NCBI GenBank assembly: GCA_041649895.1
Contig: JBAZMG010000016.1
Span: forward strand, 1 to 17,120
Direction: 5' to 3'
Source of the DNA: STD1-204 sp041649895
GTDB lineage: Bacteria; Patescibacteriota; Minisyncoccia; Minisyncoccales; Minisyncoccaceae
DNA: 17,120 nucleotides
Below, one piece after another: positions 14,550-17,120 of the stretch (positions are counted from its first letter, which is position 1; each line of letters starts with the position of its first letter). Under the pieces are notes generated by a model. That model saw nothing but the letters and a program-made list of their open reading frames with translations, did no database searches and was not told the origin of the DNA. Made by a program: the position numbers and the translations under genes.

Positions 14550-14717
14550 ACAAAATGATTTTTGAACTGGGGGAGGAGTTTCCTCCAGAATATGGGTAAT
14601 TTGGCTTCGGCTGGATTATTCCTCGGGGAAATTCTAACGCTTCAGCCCGAATGCTAAAGTTGGACCCCCAGTTCAGAAATTATTTCTGAAACATCGGCCT
14701 CTAGCCGGTGTTTTTTT
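14550..14717 (+). ncRNA. Orphan structured small RNA with long closing stem (6S-like architecture, family not assigned)
   Basis: A unit of about 165 nt runs from a strong promoter to an intrinsic terminator and contains no ORF. Segments 14553-14573 and 14665-14685 pair over 21 bp with only two G-U pairs. Next, 14574-14585 pairs with 14625-14635 (11 bp, one bulged G). The apical hairpin is GGGTAATTTGGC-UUCG-GCTGGATTATTC (14594-14621), 12 bp with a cUUCGg tetraloop. The 3' side of the junction (14636-14664) holds a smaller hairpin around AGC-CCGAAU-GCU. An alternative is GGAGG/CCTCC near 14572-14586. No gene follows in the same direction, so this is not a leader. The closing stem, 3'-side hairpin and apical arm recall 6S RNA, but the 5' bubble strand is absent in this fold. 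The SRP, tmRNA and RNase P signatures looked for are absent. Confidence 0.72.
14691..14717 (+). terminator. Intrinsic terminator of the ncRNA
   Basis: CATCGGC (14692-14698), loop CTCTA, GCCGGTG (14704-14710) form a 7-bp stem with one T-G pair, followed by seven T residues (14711-14717). It follows the closing stem of the small RNA by a few bases. Confidence 0.88.
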
Positions 14718-14742
14718 ATTCAAAATATCTAAAACGGGCTAA

Positions 14743-14889
14743 GCAAACATTTATTTAGATTGTATTGATCGGACGCTTCTCGCAAGGAAATTTTCAGCAG
14801 AAAATTTACTGAGAGCGAGTGCAGACGCCGGCGACGGCCGGCGGATGACACGTCGAACGGACAATACAGTCTAAAAGCTAAATGTTTGC
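14743..14889 (-). repeat. Structured palindromic element, copy D (three-way-junction fold)
   Basis: The outer arms GCAAACATTTA...TTGTATTG (14743-14767) and CAATACAG...TAAATGTTTGC (14862-14889) pair over 25 positions with a 3-nt bulge and one G-U. Hairpin one is CTCGC/GCGAG (14779-14783 with 14815-14819), enclosing AAATTTTC-AGCA-GAAAATTT (14788-14807). Hairpin two is CGCCGGC-GACG-GCCGGCG (14826-14843). The outer stem and hairpin two share no sequence with copies A and C, yet the unpaired or junction segments ATCGGA.GC.T.TCGCA, GAGA.CGAGT.C and ACGTC.AACG match in order. It lies between the ncRNA terminator and the pilB stop, 19 bp from the latter. Confidence 0.82.
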
Positions 14890-14908
14890 GCCTCGCGCGC
14901 GAACAAAT

Positions 14909-16222
14909 CTATCCCGCCACTTTGATCACTTCCTCTATTGTCGTGATCTGCTGTAATATTTTTATTATTCCATCTTGTTTCATCGTAAGCATTCCCTTTT
15001 CGATCGCTTTTTTCTCAATAGCCACGGTCGAAGGTGAAGAGAGAATAAATTCTTCCATTTCGTCGTCAATTAAAAACGCTTCAAAGATGCCGATCCTTCC
15101 TTTGAATCCGGTGTTGTTACAAAAAGCGCAACCCTTTTCTTTCGGATAGGCGAGTTCCATATCCGGAGTGAGCGCGGGCTTGTCCACGTTTTGCGGAACG
15201 TTTTTCAGGCTTTCTTCAAATTCTTTATATAGTTCGGGAGTGATCTTTTTCAATTCCCGGCACTGCGGACAAACTTTTCTTACGAGCCTTTGCGCCACGA
15301 TCATATTTATGGCCGGGGCGATGTTCGCCGGTATTTCTCCCAAGGATTGCAGCCTGGCGATCGTTCCCGCGGAGCTATTGGTGTGGAGAGTGCTCAAAAC
15401 CAAGTGGCCGGTAAGTGCTGCTTGTAGGGCGATACTCGCGGTTTCAAGATCTCTGATCTCACCAACAAGTATCGCGTCGGGATCTTGCCTGACGATCGAT
15501 TTTAATCCGGAAGCGAAATCATAACCTCTTTGTATGTCAACTTGGGTTTGAGAGATTCCGTCGAGATGATACTCGATCGGGTCTTCGATCGTGATCACTT
15601 TAATTTCCGGATTGCGTATTTTTTTCAGAAACGCGTAAAGAGTGGTGGTTTTACCGGAACCGGTGGGACCGGTTACGATGATCATTCCGTTCGGCTTCTG
15701 CGATTCGCGCGCGAAAATTTCATAAAGGTCTTTTCTCAGACCCAACTCTTCCAAACTGATCAAGCTTTTAGGATTAAGCACCCTCATTACCACGGTTTCC
15801 CCGTGCTCGGTCGGCAAGGTGGAGACCCTGATCTCTATTTCTTGTTTGCCCTCGGGCATTTCCAATTCCACGGTAAAACGGCCGTCTTGCGGCTTTTTTT
15901 CAATATTAAGTTTTAGTCCGGACAAAAGTTTTATTCTTGAGAGGATGGCTTTGTGTTCGCGGTCCTTGAACGTGCAGACGTGCTGGAGAGTGCCGTCGAT
16001 CCTGATCCTCAAGGCGCTTCCGCCCTGGTCGGTTTCCAAATGAAGGTCGGATGCGTCCAAAAGTATGGCTCCGACCATAATATTTTTTAAGATAAGCGTA
16101 ACTTCTTCTCCGAGTGAATTTTCAATCGCAAGGCTGAGTCCGCCAATGGTGCTTAGCGCTTTTTTTTGTTCTTCCAAAAAAGATTGTTCCGCTATGATTT
16201 TTCCCGTTATTTTTTCCATCAT
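14909..16222 (-). CDS. pilB: Type IV pilus / type II secretion assembly ATPase (PilB/GspE family)
   Basis: The 437-aa cytoplasmic hexameric ATPase would power pilin extraction from the membrane and fibre assembly. The short N-terminal part (about 1-150) has the ASDLHLE and RIRIDG elements of the N2 subdomain. The catalytic core shows Walker A GPTGSGKTT (185-193), Asp box TIEDPIEYH (211-219), Walker B DAILVGE (249-255) and His box LVLSTLHTN (274-282). A zinc-binding insert has C318, C321, C365 and C368. The family usually exceeds 500 aa; the missing part is the N1 domain, so coupling to other platform proteins may differ. Its natural clients would be the five prepilins nearby. A TATACT at 16236-16231 on the minus strand ends 8 nt before the ATG. 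A second ATG follows the first directly. Confidence 0.93.
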   Translation of the reverse strand: MMEKITGKIIAEQSFLEEQKKALSTIGGLSLAIENSLGEEVTLILKNIMVGAILLDASDLHLETDQGGSALRIRIDGTLQHVCTFKDREHKAILSRIKLLSGLKLNIEKKPQDGRFTVELEMPEGKQEIEIRVSTLPTEHGETVVMRVLNPKSLISLEELGLRKDLYEIFARESQKPNGMIIVTGPTGSGKTTTLYAFLKKIRNPEIKVITIEDPIEYHLDGISQTQVDIQRGYDFASGLKSIVRQDPDAILVGEIRDLETASIALQAALTGHLVLSTLHTNSSAGTIARLQSLGEIPANIAPAINMIVAQRLVRKVCPQCRELKKITPELYKEFEESLKNVPQNVDKPALTPDMELAYPKEKGCAFCNNTGFKGRIGIFEAFLIDDEMEEFILSSPSTVAIEKKAIEKGMLTMKQDGIIKILQQITTIEEVIKVAG

Positions 16223-16251
16223 ATGCTTCTAGTATAAACCAAAACCGAATT

Positions 16252-17120
16252 TTAAGGAAGAAAGAGAGTGATCTTTGTTTTTGCTTCTTCAAGATCGTTA
16301 GCCGGAATCAATAATATTCCGCCGTTTTCTTTAAACTCTCCCCTGAATTCGCTTTTAAGATTTCGGATAACGTTTTTGTCTTCCGAATAAACCAATCCTC
16401 TTATGGCGGGTTGGCCGTTGTTTTCCCAAAGCAACAAGAAATTAGGCACGCGGAAAAATCCTTTTAATCTTTCCGCCACAAATCCCAATTCTTTCGATGT
16501 CGCGCCGGATTCCGCGAAGTCGCGATTTGCTATGAGCCCGATCAGTGTTTCCGATTGTTTACCGGTGTCGAGTTTTGTTAAAACTTTTTCCAATAGTTTG
16601 TTTTTTGAAGACATTTTTTCTCCGCTTTGCGCCAAAAACAACGATAGATCTCCTCCGTTTTGAATCAGCCACTTCATCGTGGGTATGGTTTTTTTATCGT
16701 CAGCGTTTCGCGGAGAAGAGAATAGGCCCAAGAGAAGGGCGTCGCAAACTTTTTTGTCCAAGAAGTTTTTTCCGAGATCGCTTATCAAACAAGCGACTGT
16801 TTGGGAAAGGCAGGGGTAGCTTTCAATTATATTTATGTCGCCGTAATTGGGGTTCGCCGGATTATTATCGATATTTAAAATATCACAATGGAAAAGAGAT
16901 TCGGGATCTTTTGCGAAGGCGGACTCGATCTCATCGTAATTATCAATCCCCAAGGTTAAGAGCAGATCAAAAGGTTCGAGATCGTGCTCTCCGATCCTTT
17001 CTCCGTTTTGGATCAGGCGACATATGTAAGAATCATCTTTTATGGGCGAATGTTTTGGGGTCAGGTAAATATTCGCTTCGTCTCTCAATTTTTCATAGAA
17101 TATCTCGGATATGTCTCCGC
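16252..17120 (-). CDS. DHH-family phosphoesterase-like protein with altered DHH motif (5' end outside window)
   Basis: The frame stays open to the window edge, so the N-terminus, including any DGD motif, lies outside. A TTG at 17088 is not convincing as a start because coding-like sequence (GDISEIFYEKLRDEANIYL) continues upstream. The segment FDLLLTLGIDNYDEI followed by FHCDILNIDNNPANPNYGDINIIE matches the DHH phosphoesterase pattern (NIDHHxxNxxyG), as in NrnA/RecJ relatives, but both histidines are replaced by Asn (codons within 16852-16872). A C-terminal DHHA1-like part ends GILLIPANDLEEAKTKITLFLP. The motif change suggests loss or change of metal-dependent catalysis. It is 29 nt upstream of pilB and probably in the same operon, perhaps as a nucleotide-binding partner. 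Confidence 0.75.
   Translation of the reverse strand, partial: GDISEIFYEKLRDEANIYLTPKHSPIKDDSYICRLIQNGERIGEHDLEPFDLLLTLGIDNYDEIESAFAKDPESLFHCDILNIDNNPANPNYGDINIIESYPCLSQTVACLISDLGKNFLDKKVCDALLLGLFSSPRNADDKKTIPTMKWLIQNGGDLSLFLAQSGEKMSSKNKLLEKVLTKLDTGKQSETLIGLIANRDFAESGATSKELGFVAERLKGFFRVPNFLLLWENNGQPAIRGLVYSEDKNVIRNLKSEFRGEFKENGGILLIPANDLEEAKTKITLFLP

Noticed and set aside
14550..14717. Calling the small RNA SRP RNA, tmRNA, RNase P RNA or a riboswitch
   Set aside because: The conserved SRP loop, tmRNA tRNA-like ends and RNase P core motifs are not visible, and no gene follows on the same strand for a riboswitch to control. A firm 6S call is also withheld because the 5' bubble strand is missing in the fold.
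4935..14889. Idea that the Y-shaped elements are dedicated substrates of the nearby RuvB and RuvC
   Set aside because: Closeness alone does not support it; ruvB and ruvC are housekeeping genes and the elements probably occur elsewhere.
16252..17088. Treating the DHH-like gene as complete from a TTG at 17088
   Set aside because: The frame remains open with protein-like sequence up to the window edge, and the DHH domain needs an N-terminal part that is missing.
1..17120. Alternative genetic code (UGA as glycine, as in some CPR lineages)
   Set aside because: All genes read through normally with standard code, end in TAA or TAG, and need no in-frame TGA.
1..17120. tRNA or rRNA genes
   Set aside because: No cloverleaf with TTCRANY-type loop or rRNA-like segment was recognised on either strand.

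Overview
The window looks like a piece of chromosome from a small-genome bacterium of the Patescibacteria (CPR) type, probably a Parcubacteria-group lineage. This is an inference from gene content and style: several AFTLIE-type prepilin genes in tandem carrying LamG-like domains, a short PilB ATPase beside a DHH-family protein, a lamin-tail surface protein, compact AT-rich genes without clear Shine-Dalgarno sites, and standard stop codon use. No marker here fixes the exact lineage.

Layout. Positions 1-335 hold what is probably the last codons of dnaA and an AT-rich dnaA-dnaN spacer that may contain the replication origin. dnaN (+) follows and meets a class A penicillin-binding protein gene (-) at a perfect 12-bp bidirectional terminator. 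The PBP gene is divergent from tyrS (+). After tyrS comes a membrane-anchored kelch-type beta-propeller gene (+), bracketed by two inverted copies of a ~148-bp structured palindromic element, with a smaller relative next to the right-hand copy. yebC-ruvC (-) form a short operon. From 8086 to 12752 there are five tandem paralogous prepilin-like genes (+), the first four linked by 14-bp overlaps. Then come, on the minus strand, a lamin-tail-domain surface protein and ruvB (overlapping genes), an intergenic region holding a well-supported small structured RNA gene (+) and another copy of the palindromic element, and finally pilB and a 5'-incomplete DHH-family gene (-).

How they fit together. Replication and recombination genes (dnaA/dnaN, ruvC, ruvB, yebC) and envelope genes (PBP1A, kelch protein, lamin-tail protein) are interspersed with a type IV pilus-like system: five pilins and the extension ATPase. 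The pilins have constant N- and C-terminal parts and very different middle LamG-like domains. This suggests a set of alternative or co-assembled adhesive surface subunits.

The most notable unexplained signals are: (1) a family of three-way-junction palindromic elements whose stems vary by compensating changes while the junction sequences stay fixed; (2) an orphan structured RNA of about 165 nt with its own strong promoter and terminator, folding as a long closing stem with an apical hairpin, somewhat like 6S RNA; (3) the pilin array, with signs of mosaic exchange between copies.
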